From a virus: 20,558 bases of DNA. Numbering within the stretch: the stretch's first letter is position 1; every line of letters starts with the position of its first letter. Position numbers and translations under genes: made by a program. The stretch spans positions 1 through 20,558 of IMG/VR virus record IMGVR_UViG_3300018420_002083. The stretch is one strand, 5' to 3'. Below the pieces are notes generated by a model. That model saw only the letters and a list, made by a program, of their open reading frames with translations. It searched no databases and was not told the origin of the DNA. Below are positions 13,883 to 20,558 of this stretch, in pieces.

Positions 13883-14107
13883 ATGGTGGTTAATGGTTTG
13901 AAAGGTGTGGATATCCGCACCGGACTACGGGTTGAGATTGCTCTCAACTATAAAGAGATGCAACTTGTTTTGGATCAAAGTGAGACTATCAACGAAAGTT
14001 GGGAACTCATGTGCGATGCCTTTTTGGAACGCACTGGTCGCCAGATCAAAGGTGCAATGGATTTGAATTACATCGTGGTAAACGGTGTCGAGAAAGTTTT
14101 TCACTAG
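13883..14107 (+). CDS. Hypothetical protein (74 aa)
   Basis: A 74-residue protein starting MVVNGLKGVDIRTG. The ATG follows the previous stop with no gap and has GGAG six bases upstream. Mixed alpha/beta sequence with no membrane segment or cysteine-rich site. It sits between the 109-aa gene and the DUF932 gene in one unit. No family recognised. Confidence 0.75.
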   Translation: MVVNGLKGVDIRTGLRVEIALNYKEMQLVLDQSETINESWELMCDAFLERTGRQIKGAMDLNYIVVNGVEKVFH

Positions 14108-14116
14108 GAGAAGAAA

Positions 14117-15085
14117 ATGAGTCATGAAATTGAAATGATAGACGGTCAAGCACAGATGGCATATGCGGGTGATGTCCCGTGGCACGGTCTGGGCACCAAG
14201 GTCGCGGCAGACCTATCACCCCAACAGATTATGCAACAGGCTGGTCTGGATTGGACGGTACAGAAGGAAGTTCTGACTACCGCATCAGGTGTTGAACTTG
14301 AGTCTCAGAAGGCGCTCGTGCGTACATCTGACAACAAGGTTCTAGACATCGTCGGTGAGAACTGGGAACCTGTTCAGAACGAAGAGGCGTTTGAGTTCTT
14401 CTCTGAGTACTGCGCTGCGGGTGACATGGAAATGCACACCGCTGGTTCACTCAAAGGTGGTCAGATGGTCTGGGGTCTTGCAAAAGTCAAGGAGTCGTTT
14501 GACATCCTTGGTGGCGACCAAGTCGATTCTTACCTGTTGTTCTCAAACCCACACATGTACGGTAAGTCAGTCGATGTTCGATTCACTCCGATTCGTGTAG
14601 TGTGTAACAACACCCTGACCCTATCTCTGGGACAGAAGGTTGCGAACTCTTGCAAGATCAACCACCGCTCTCAGTTCAACCCTAACAAGGTGAAGGAAGC
14701 ACTAGGTATCGCATCTGAGAAGTTTGCGAAGTACAAAGAGACTGCTGAGTTCCTTGCGTCCAAGCGATACGATATGAAGTCTCTGATCAACTACTACAAC
14801 GAAGTGTTCCCGCGAACCTATGTTGGTAAGAAGCCTGTCACTGTGGAAGATTTCAAAGATCTGACCAGCAACGGTCAACTGGCATACTCCTTCTTGGAGA
14901 CCCAGCCTGGTGCTGAGTTCGGTGCTGGTTCATGGTGGTCTGCACTTAACAGTGTGACCTACCTGACTGACCACAAGATGGGTCGTGAGGTTGATACTCG
15001 CTTGACTTCCGCATGGTTTGGTCAGAACCAGACTCGCAAAGTGAAGGCAGTCGAAAAAGCGGTAGAGTATGCCCTCTCCGCTTAA
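14117..15085 (+). CDS. DUF932 phage/plasmid-like protein
   Basis: A 322-residue protein of the DUF932 family, widespread in phages and plasmids and of unclear role. The start MSHEIEM...YAGDVPWHGLGTKV is the typical opening, followed by VGENWEPVQNEEAFEFF and an FTPIRVVCNNTLTLSL segment that is highly characteristic. The C-terminal third (SFLETQPGAEFGAGSWWSAL, then LTDHKMGREVDTRLTSAWFG) also fits. AGGAG is six bases before the ATG at 14117. The codon use is clean and looks highly expressed. The 3' end overlaps the following hydroxylase-like gene by 17 nt. Confidence 0.92.
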   Translation: MSHEIEMIDGQAQMAYAGDVPWHGLGTKVAADLSPQQIMQQAGLDWTVQKEVLTTASGVELESQKALVRTSDNKVLDIVGENWEPVQNEEAFEFFSEYCAAGDMEMHTAGSLKGGQMVWGLAKVKESFDILGGDQVDSYLLFSNPHMYGKSVDVRFTPIRVVCNNTLTLSLGQKVANSCKINHRSQFNPNKVKEALGIASEKFAKYKETAEFLASKRYDMKSLINYYNEVFPRTYVGKKPVTVEDFKDLTSNGQLAYSFLETQPGAEFGAGSWWSALNSVTYLTDHKMGREVDTRLTSAWFGQNQTRKVKAVEKAVEYALSA

Positions 15086-15692
15086 CACGATCAAGGTTCT
15101 GGGTGAGGTCGATGTAAGTCATTACGTCGATCTCTTCTCGGACATCGATGATGCCGATTGGATGGGTGCCTTCGCTAAGTTTAGTAAAAGGTACATCCCA
15201 TTCTTTCAAGACTTGGATAGACTGCCCCTATTGTATCCCGTACCGGAGAATCAACAGGGTAAAACGATTGAAGAATCTGCGAGTGAGTGGGACATCGCTG
15301 ACCTGATCAAGTATATGAACAGTGATGACTATAAGCAAAGTGCGATACTGAAAGGTGAGTTATACGGTAAGTATTACCACGAGGACTTTTTTACCAGTAT
15401 CAATCAACTACTTACTGAGACGATTGGGAAGGGTGAATGTATCATGTTTATGTTCAACCTGATGAACCCTCACTCGCAGATTGGGGAACATGCCGATGAA
15501 AGGGTTGGCAGTAATAAACGCATACATATTCCTATCACCACCAACCCTGATATCATCTTTAAGAACAATGGTGATGAAGTGAATATGGAGGTCGGTAAGG
15601 TGTACCTTGTAGATCACTCAAAACCGCATTCGGTGGACAATCCGACTGATGTTGAGCGGATACATATCATGCTGGATTGGAAACTTTTTTGA
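15069..15692 (+). CDS. Aspartyl/asparaginyl beta-hydroxylase-like oxygenase
   Basis: A 207-residue protein whose C-terminal half resembles aspartyl/asparaginyl beta-hydroxylases, which use Fe(II) and 2-oxoglutarate. The site reads GEHADERVGSNKRIHIPITTN (His141, Asp143, Arg151, His153), then GKVYLVDHSKPHSVDN (His187, Asn191) and ERIHIMLDW (Arg197). These match the family pattern HxD, R-x-H-x-P, H-S-V-x-N and R-x-H. The N-terminal half is unrecognised. The ATG at 15069 overlaps DUF932 by 17 nt without a clear ribosome site. Substrate unknown; phage or host proteins are possible. Confidence 0.84.
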   Translation: MPSPLNTIKVLGEVDVSHYVDLFSDIDDADWMGAFAKFSKRYIPFFQDLDRLPLLYPVPENQQGKTIEESASEWDIADLIKYMNSDDYKQSAILKGELYGKYYHEDFFTSINQLLTETIGKGECIMFMFNLMNPHSQIGEHADERVGSNKRIHIPITTNPDIIFKNNGDEVNMEVGKVYLVDHSKPHSVDNPTDVERIHIMLDWKLF

Positions 15693-15733
15693 AAAGTCCT
15701 TATAAATCAATGACTTGTTATTGAAAAAAGTTC

Positions 15734-15762
15734 TTGACATTTGTTGCTGAATCGCTTATAAT
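15734..15762 (+). promoter_or_regulatory. Consensus sigma70 promoter
   Basis: TTGACA at 15734-15739 and TATAAT at 15757-15762, spacer 17 bases. Its first 17 bases are identical to those of the promoter at 13491, but the leader after the -10 box is different and lacks the AATAC/GTATT dyad. It drives the metallopeptidase and glyA genes. Confidence 0.9.
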
Positions 15763-15792
15763 GTATAGGTAAAGTTGAGTTGAGGAATGATT

Positions 15793-16224
15793 ATGATTGC
15801 TGTTGTTTCTAAGGGTGGACGGAAAGCTCATCGTGAGTTGGCTGAGAAGGTCTGTTACTTCATGATCAAAAAGTTGATGCCTCGCCACCGCAAAATCGTG
15901 GTCGGTATCGAATTTCAAGCGAACTTGGAAAAGAATGACGATATGATGGCGTATGCCATGGACTTGGAAGACCGAGTCTTCGAGATCGGTATTGACCGAG
16001 ACTTGATGAAGAACCACGGTCTTCGTGAGTTCGTCACTGCGGTCTGTCACGAGATGGTTCACGTGAAGCAGTATGTCAAAGGTGAACTGAAGTACACGGG
16101 TGGCAAAGAACTTTGGAAGGGTCGGGACTGCACCGACATGGAATACATGGAACAACCATGGGAGAAGGAGGCGTATCGCCTTCAGGACAAGTTAGCGTTA
16201 GAAATCTGGAATGAGGTCATGTAA
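15793..16224 (+). CDS. SprT-like zinc metallopeptidase-type protein
   Basis: A 143-residue protein with the zincin motif HEMVH (residues 86-90) followed by VKQYVKGEL, and a downstream PWEKEAYRL in which a Glu could be the third zinc ligand. This pattern matches small SprT-like proteins frequent in T4-like phages. Their cellular relatives act on DNA-protein crosslinks, but the phage role is unproven. I chose the ATG at 15793 because GAGG (15782-15785) lies seven bases before it; the ATG at 15787 is too close. The stop shares one base with glyA. Confidence 0.8.
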   Translation: MIAVVSKGGRKAHRELAEKVCYFMIKKLMPRHRKIVVGIEFQANLEKNDDMMAYAMDLEDRVFEIGIDRDLMKNHGLREFVTAVCHEMVHVKQYVKGELKYTGGKELWKGRDCTDMEYMEQPWEKEAYRLQDKLALEIWNEVM

Positions 16225-17405
16225 TGGACAATAGGATCACAAACATTCTTGACCGTGAGGTTGAGAGACAGAACAATACCATCGAACTGATTGCGAGTGA
16301 GAACTTTGCCTCGGACGCTGTGATGGGATTGTCCGGTAGTGTTTTTACCAACAAGTATGCCGAAGGGTATTCCGGTAAACGATACTACAATGGGTGTGAT
16401 CATATGGATGAGATCGAAGATCTTGCCATTGAACAGGTCAAACTACTCTACGGTTGTGGGTTTGCCAACGTCCAACCTCATTGCGGTGCTAATGCTAATA
16501 CCGCGATCTATCTTGCCTTCCTAGAGCCAGGAGATCGGATTCTGGGCATGGATCTTGCTAGTGGTGGTCATCTGTCGCACGGTGCGAAGGTAAACATCTC
16601 CGGTAAGGTCTATGAGTCACACTCTTATGGAGTCGATGAACAAGGATTCTTGGACTACGCAAAGATCCTTGATCAAGCGATCAAGGTCAAACCCAAGATG
16701 ATCGTAGCGGGTGCCAGTGCGTATCCTCGTCGCATCAACTGGCCAGCATTCCGTGATATTGCCGATGAGGTAGGTGCGTACCTACTGGTCGATATGGCGC
16801 ACTACAGTGGATTGATTGCGGGTGGTGCGTATCCGAATCCGGTACAGTGGGCAGATGTTGTTACATCCACCACCCATAAGACTCTTCGAGGGCCTCGTGG
16901 TGGTATCATCCTATGGAACGACCCCGACTATACGAAACGAATCAACAGTGCGGTGTTCCCCGGCTCTCAGGGAGGCCCTCTGATGAATCAGGTGGCGGCC
17001 AAGGCGCAGTGTTTCATTGAGGCGAATACCGATGAGTTTATAGGTTATGCTCATCAGGTGATCAGTAATGCGAAAGAGATGGCGCATGTATTCAAAGAAA
17101 ATGGATATAAGTGCTTGACAGATGGTACAGATTCGCATATAATACTACTTGATCTGAGTGACCACCACCTAAGTGGTCGGCAAGCAGCGGATCTACTGGA
17201 AGTGAATGGGATTACCGTCAACAAAAACGGTGTGCCCAATGACAAGCGTTCTTTTGTTGAGACTAGTGGTATCCGACTGGGCACCGCCGCCGAGACTACT
17301 CGTGGTAATAAACTGAAATTTAATGAAATCGCAAATAGACAGCGATTTCATGAAATCGCAAATAGAATAGTTAGAATCTTAAACACAGGAGTAGGTGATG
17401 ATTAA
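16224..17405 (+). CDS. glyA: Serine hydroxymethyltransferase
   Basis: SHMT converts serine and tetrahydrofolate to glycine and methylene-tetrahydrofolate using pyridoxal phosphate. The 393-residue protein follows E. coli GlyA throughout: ELIASENFAS, TNKYAEGYSGKRYYNGC, NVQPHCGANAN, GHLSHG, VDMAHYSGLIAGG, the PLP-binding lysine in TSTTHKTLRGPRGG (Lys219), FPGSQGGPLMN, NGITVNKNGVPND and SGIRLGT. It is shorter than the usual 415-420 residues at the C-terminus and has a 9-residue tandem duplication there (EIANR twice). Catalytic residues appear intact. With ThyX it would close a phage one-carbon cycle for dTMP. The gene is coupled to the upstream metallopeptidase gene (1-nt overlap). Confidence 0.96.
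   Translation: MDNRITNILDREVERQNNTIELIASENFASDAVMGLSGSVFTNKYAEGYSGKRYYNGCDHMDEIEDLAIEQVKLLYGCGFANVQPHCGANANTAIYLAFLEPGDRILGMDLASGGHLSHGAKVNISGKVYESHSYGVDEQGFLDYAKILDQAIKVKPKMIVAGASAYPRRINWPAFRDIADEVGAYLLVDMAHYSGLIAGGAYPNPVQWADVVTSTTHKTLRGPRGGIILWNDPDYTKRINSAVFPGSQGGPLMNQVAAKAQCFIEANTDEFIGYAHQVISNAKEMAHVFKENGYKCLTDGTDSHIILLDLSDHHLSGRQAADLLEVNGITVNKNGVPNDKRSFVETSGIRLGTAAETTRGNKLKFNEIANRQRFHEIANRIVRILNTGVGDD
17115..17143 (+). promoter_or_regulatory. Consensus sigma70 promoter inside glyA
   Basis: TTGACA at 17115-17120 and TATAAT at 17138-17143, spacer exactly 17 bases, within the glyA coding sequence about 255 bases before the gene at 17398. All twelve consensus bases match, so a real internal promoter for the genes at 17398 and 17670 is likely. 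Confidence 0.65.
17318..17366 (+). repeat. Short tandem duplication in glyA
   Basis: Two 22-base copies (17318-17339 and 17345-17366) differ at one position and lie at a 27-base period. They encode FNEIANR and FHEIANR. Aligned with E. coli GlyA, the extra nine residues fall in the C-terminal helix. In-frame slippage duplication is the simplest explanation. Confidence 0.85.
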
Positions 17406-17673
17406 ACGAGGAAGTATACCACTAGAAATTGGTGCTTGGATGACACCGGAGGGTGTAGAACTTACGGCGTTTGCTGAAGGAGGATCTGAAGAATTTGTGA
17501 GTGGTGTATGTAAGTATGTTGATTTGATTGATCGGGAACTTGAAGCATGTCGAATCCATGGGGATAAGACAAGCTTGTTTGGCCAATATGATCATCATGC
17601 TGACCTGTTTGTTGAGGCTCTAGAAGAGGCTGCCACATACGCACGAAAAGAACTGGAGTTTAGACGAGCATGA
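17398..17673 (+). CDS. Hypothetical protein (91 aa)
   Basis: A 91-residue acidic protein starting MIKRGSIPLEIGAWMTPEGVEL. AGGAG at 17387-17391 is six bases before the ATG at 17398; a GTG at 17395 is less likely. The C-terminal half is helical (YVDLIDRELEACR, then LFVEALEEAATYARKELEF). It overlaps glyA by 8 nt and the nuclease gene by 4 nt. It could be a small partner of the nuclease, but I recognise no family. Confidence 0.75.
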   Translation: MIKRGSIPLEIGAWMTPEGVELTAFAEGGSEEFVSGVCKYVDLIDRELEACRIHGDKTSLFGQYDHHADLFVEALEEAATYARKELEFRRA

Positions 17674-18350
17674 CATTCATTCACGAACACGTGGAACTGA
17701 CTGAGATGGATGCGGTCACTACCGATGAAGGACGTAAATACAAAACGCCTGAAGGTATCGATCTACCATCCATCACAACGGTTCTGTCGATACTGTCACG
17801 CGACTCCATCGCCAAGTGGCGTAAGCGAGTCGGTGACGCTGAGGCAAACAAGATCTCTACCCGTGCATCGGGTCGTGGTACTCGTGTGCACGAAATTATT
17901 GAGAAGTACATCAACAACGAGGAGAATTTCCGAGATGGTTACACCCCCGATATTATTTCTTCTTTTAATGATGTTCGGGATATTCTCGACAATCGTATTG
18001 GGCGAGTATACGCCCAAGAAGCTCCTTTATACTCTAATCATCTTGGCGTGGCTGGTCGCGTGGATTGTGTTGCTGAGTTCGATGGTAAACTCTCCATCAT
18101 AGACTTCAAGACATCCATGAAGCCCAAACGTCTTGACTGGATTAAGAACTACTTCATGCAAGAGTCTGCCTACGCCATCATGTGGGAAGAACGCACGGGT
18201 ATGCCGATCACTCAGTTGGTCACCATTATCTCAGTTGACAATAATGAACCTCAAGTGTTCATTGAGCACCGTGACAATTGGGTTAACAGCCTGCAAAATA
18301 CCATAGAGAAATACAACGAAGAGCAAAATTCGACTTCCATTTTGTTATAA
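17670..18350 (+). CDS. PD-(D/E)XK exonuclease, MGME1/RecB-like
   Basis: A 226-residue nuclease of the PD-(D/E)XK superfamily, close in layout to phage exonucleases and the mitochondrial MGME1 family, which trim single-stranded DNA ends. Key motifs: GRGTRVHEIIEKYI (His74), AQEAPLY (Glu117), GRVDCVAEFDGKLSIIDFKTS (Asp132, Asp145, Lys147) and the QESAY motif (Gln164-Tyr168). These are all the expected catalytic parts. The N-terminus carries a LPSITTVLSILS segment typical of these phage proteins. The ATG at 17670 forms an overlap with the previous gene's stop. It probably acts in recombination or replication with UvsX. Confidence 0.88.
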   Translation: MTFIHEHVELTEMDAVTTDEGRKYKTPEGIDLPSITTVLSILSRDSIAKWRKRVGDAEANKISTRASGRGTRVHEIIEKYINNEENFRDGYTPDIISSFNDVRDILDNRIGRVYAQEAPLYSNHLGVAGRVDCVAEFDGKLSIIDFKTSMKPKRLDWIKNYFMQESAYAIMWEERTGMPITQLVTIISVDNNEPQVFIEHRDNWVNSLQNTIEKYNEEQNSTSILL

Positions 18351-18363
18351 ATAGTGGTATAAT
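18335..18363 (+). promoter_or_regulatory. Overlapping late-type and weak sigma70-type promoter
   Basis: TATAAATA at 18346-18353 is a T4-late-type element; TATAAT at 18358-18363 is a perfect -10 box, but the hexamer 17 bases upstream (TTCCAT, 18335-18340) is a poor -35. Both would serve the gene at 18390. The late element is the stronger reading because the sigma70 -35 is weak. Confidence 0.55.
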
Positions 18364-18389
18364 ACACTTTTATAACTTATGGGATATCG

Positions 18390-19685
18390 ATGTTACAGTT
18401 TAGTCAACTTACAGAGACCTCATTAACCTTTGGGGAAATCGTGCGTCCAGATAGGGCGTATCGTGCTGATCTGTTCATTAAGAAGTACAAAGCGGGTGAA
18501 CCATTCGAGACGGTCAAGGGTGATTCGATTATTCTCCAGTATGACCCCGCAGTAGAAAAGGCAGTCCGTAACGGGGATAAGAAGGGGTTATCTGCCAAGG
18601 CACTCAAGACACTTGATGGTGAACCACTATCCTTTGGCCAACTCAAAAAGACTCAAGAGTTTGGTGGTGGAACATCTGGTTCGGGTGCGGGTTCAGATAA
18701 CACCCGTGCAACCGAGGCAGCACAATGTGTCTATGCACAATTGATGTGGGACAATCCCAAAACAAACTTCTCCCCTGACGAACTCAAAGCGGCATTTCAA
18801 AAAACACAGACCGATGCAAAGGTAGATGAAATTCTACTGAGGGATGATCAGTGGATCGCATCGTCTATCAATAGTGCGAGGCTTCTTCACAAGGTATTGA
18901 GAAAGAAACAGTATACATGGCATCGTGGTTCGTCATGGGTTGATGCCCTTGAAAACACATTCAAGAAACTCAACCGTGAAGAGAAACTATTCAGTAATGT
19001 CAACAAGTGGACTCCCGCAGATATCTGGGCAATCGCTCGTGGTGCAGAGAACAAGTACAATATTCTGAATGCACCCAGTATCTCTGAGATGAATAACGAG
19101 TTACTTAGGGCGTATGCCGCTCGTGATATCATCGGTATCTCTCTCAAGAAGACTGGTAAGAAACCCAAACTAGTACAAGTCAATTTCCGTAAACCATTCA
19201 AAGCACCTAAGTTTATCAAACAGACTTTCGGTAAGAAGAACTTCTATGGTGCAAAGGACGGATACTTGTATGGCACTGGTGGATTCCAACTCCAGTTCAG
19301 AACCTTTCCGACATTTCAATGTGAGATTATCGGTAACAAGGCAAAACACGGTAAGGTATCTTATGGTGGTATCAGTGATGCAATGAAGCAAGCAACAGGT
19401 AGACCCCTGACTCCCAAGAAGAATGTAGAACAGATGTTGAAAAGAAAACCTGATATGTTCTATGATAACTTCTGGAAGAACTATTCGATGACAACTGAGA
19501 GTGACGATAAAGAAACTCTCATAGCAAATCTACAGAAGAAAGACTTCGAGTGGCAAGTATCCAAGTATATGGTGTTGGAACTATTCACTGCAATCAATGG
19601 TAGAGAACAACAGGTATTAGACTATTTGGTTCGTATCGCAAAGTCACAAACAAAGAACTCGGCTGTTCACTTGAAGGTGTCATAA
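18390..19685 (+). CDS. Large hypothetical phage protein (431 aa)
   Basis: A 431-residue soluble protein, basic overall, that I do not recognise. It has a Gly/Ser-rich linker at about 91-101 (GGGTSGSGAGS) between an N-terminal region and a long mostly helical middle containing WTPADIWAIARGAENKYN and YAARDIIGISLKKTGKK. The C-terminal part has beta-rich sequence (GYLYGTGGFQLQFRTFPTFQCEI). The ATG at 18390 follows the promoter region at 18346-18363. The stop shares one base with the next gene, a ligase-like protein, so the two probably act together. KWTPADIW-type motifs occur in proteins of other T4-like phages as far as I recall, but no function is known to me. Confidence 0.85.
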   Translation: MLQFSQLTETSLTFGEIVRPDRAYRADLFIKKYKAGEPFETVKGDSIILQYDPAVEKAVRNGDKKGLSAKALKTLDGEPLSFGQLKKTQEFGGGTSGSGAGSDNTRATEAAQCVYAQLMWDNPKTNFSPDELKAAFQKTQTDAKVDEILLRDDQWIASSINSARLLHKVLRKKQYTWHRGSSWVDALENTFKKLNREEKLFSNVNKWTPADIWAIARGAENKYNILNAPSISEMNNELLRAYAARDIIGISLKKTGKKPKLVQVNFRKPFKAPKFIKQTFGKKNFYGAKDGYLYGTGGFQLQFRTFPTFQCEIIGNKAKHGKVSYGGISDAMKQATGRPLTPKKNVEQMLKRKPDMFYDNFWKNYSMTTESDDKETLIANLQKKDFEWQVSKYMVLELFTAINGREQQVLDYLVRIAKSQTKNSAVHLKVS

Positions 19686-20558
19686 TGAATTTCAGTGATT
19701 TCATAACAGAACAAAAGAACACTCACATGACCCACATTGAGGACAAGGTTCTCTATGGTGGTGTGAGTGGTACGCGACAGGCCATTAATGCGTTACGTGA
19801 GCTGCGTGATATGTTGGCGGGCGAGACAAGTTCCAAACTGTCTACTAAGTGGGACGGTGCTCCTGCGATATTCTGTGGTCAAGATCCTAGTGACGGAAAC
19901 TTCTTCGTTGCGAAGAAAGGTGTGTTCGCCAAGAATCCTAAAGTCTATAAGTCCAATGCAGAGATCGATGGTGACATGTCTGGTGACCTTGCAGACAAGA
20001 TGAAACTTGCATTAAAACATTTGCCAGAACTTGGTATAAAGGGTATAATTCAGGGCGACTTCTTGTTCTCAAAACCAGATCTCAACACCGAGACTATTGA
20101 GGGTCAGAAGTATGTGACCTTCCACCCTAACACGATTATCTATGCTGTACCCTACGATCAGGCAGATGCACTGCGTAAGGCCAAGATCGGTATCGTATGG
20201 CACACCACCTACACGGGTAATTCGTTTGAGTCATTGAAAGCATCCTACGGTGTGGATGTATCTAAGTTCAAGAACTCCGCAAACGTCTGGTCACAAGACG
20301 CCATGTTGCGTGATGTGTCCGGTGCGACAATGAATAAGAGAGAGACTGCCGAAGTGACGAAGCATCTGTCCGATGCGGGTAAGATCTTCAACAAGATATC
20401 TGGTTCCACCTTACGTGAGTTAGAACGTAATCAAGACCTTGCTCAACTTATTGAACAGTACAATAACACTTTTGTGCGGCAACAAATGGTCATTTCTAAC
20501 ACTAATGCACACGTAACAGGTTTAATCAAGTGGTTGAATGATAAGTTTCAGAAAGAAG
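19685..20558 (+). CDS. Ligase/nucleotidyltransferase-like protein, 3' end cut off
   Basis: The frame is open from the ATG at 19685 to the window end (291 codons, no stop). The sequence STKWDGAPAIFCG (Lys55 in KWDG) looks like motif I of DNA/RNA ligases, where the lysine is adenylated. FVAKKGVFAK (74-83), IIQGDFLFS (121-129) and IIYAVPYD (151-158) follow at spacings that could be motifs III, IIIa and IV. Family membership is inferred from these motifs; a nucleic-acid ligase or a protein-modifying nucleotidyltransferase are both possible. The start overlaps the stop of the upstream 431-aa gene by one base, so the pair is probably a functional unit. The C-terminal end is missing. Confidence 0.8.
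   Translation, partial: MNFSDFITEQKNTHMTHIEDKVLYGGVSGTRQAINALRELRDMLAGETSSKLSTKWDGAPAIFCGQDPSDGNFFVAKKGVFAKNPKVYKSNAEIDGDMSGDLADKMKLALKHLPELGIKGIIQGDFLFSKPDLNTETIEGQKYVTFHPNTIIYAVPYDQADALRKAKIGIVWHTTYTGNSFESLKASYGVDVSKFKNSANVWSQDAMLRDVSGATMNKRETAEVTKHLSDAGKIFNKISGSTLRELERNQDLAQLIEQYNNTFVRQQMVISNTNAHVTGLIKWLNDKFQKE

Noticed and set aside
15683-15697. Hairpin ACTTTT-TTG-AAAAGT as a terminator
   Set aside because: The stem is short and has almost no G/C, it overlaps the stop codon, and no T-run follows.
15711-15718. TATAAATC as a late promoter
   Set aside because: Last base deviates from the consensus and a perfect sigma70 promoter lies just downstream, which explains expression of the next gene better.

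Overview
The window is a piece of a large T4-like tailed phage (myovirus type) genome. The best evidence is the left end: a UvsX recombinase, a small gene, and a gp41/DnaB-type replicative helicase, in the same order as T4 uvsX-40-41. Genes are tightly packed and often overlap by 1 to 80 nt. Putative TATAAATA (T4-late-like) elements are present alongside near-perfect sigma70 promoters. The host is most likely a Gram-negative bacterium, because the phage carries an outer-membrane curli secretion pair. The many 2-oxoglutarate/Fe(II)-type oxygenases, the desaturase and the MGME1-like nuclease resemble marine T4-like phages, but the exact host cannot be told from the sequence. No tRNA, rRNA, CRISPR, integrase or insertion sequence was seen.

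Layout. (1) 1-5087, plus strand: DNA replication and nucleotide metabolism (uvsX, a gene in the gene-40 position, helicase 41, a small membrane protein, a cupin/oxygenase-like protein, thyX, a second oxygenase-like protein). (2) 5084-6204: short genes behind consensus sigma70 promoters, including a 59-aa and a 47-aa gene. (3) 6194-7188, minus strand: a fatty-acid desaturase and a small membrane-anchored protein. They face the next block across a 28-bp divergent spacer that holds two back-to-back TATAAATA elements. (4) 7217-13036, plus strand: eight overlapping genes, namely two related single-span membrane proteins, CsgF, CsgG, a curlin-like repeat protein, a FecR-domain exported protein, a CHASE2-adenylate cyclase and a 2OG-Fe(II) oxygenase. 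(5) 13056-15692: small genes behind sigma70 promoters, a DUF932 protein and an Asp/Asn beta-hydroxylase-like protein. (6) 15734-18350: SprT-like metallopeptidase, serine hydroxymethyltransferase, an unknown gene and a PD-(D/E)XK nuclease. (7) 18346 to the end: a large unknown gene and a ligase/nucleotidyltransferase-like gene cut by the window edge.

How it may work together. GlyA and ThyX form a one-carbon loop for dTMP synthesis, next to recombination and replication genes. The most unusual block is region 4. It combines a type VIII (curli) secretion pore, its accessory factor, a probable secreted amyloid-like substrate, an exported FecR protein and a membrane cyclase with a periplasmic CHASE2 sensor. 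The overlaps suggest one phage-adapted transcription unit that remodels or senses the infected cell's envelope and makes cAMP. That function is inference. CsgF/CsgG homologues have, as far as I recall, been noted in some marine phages, so the newer element is the full gene set and its regulation.
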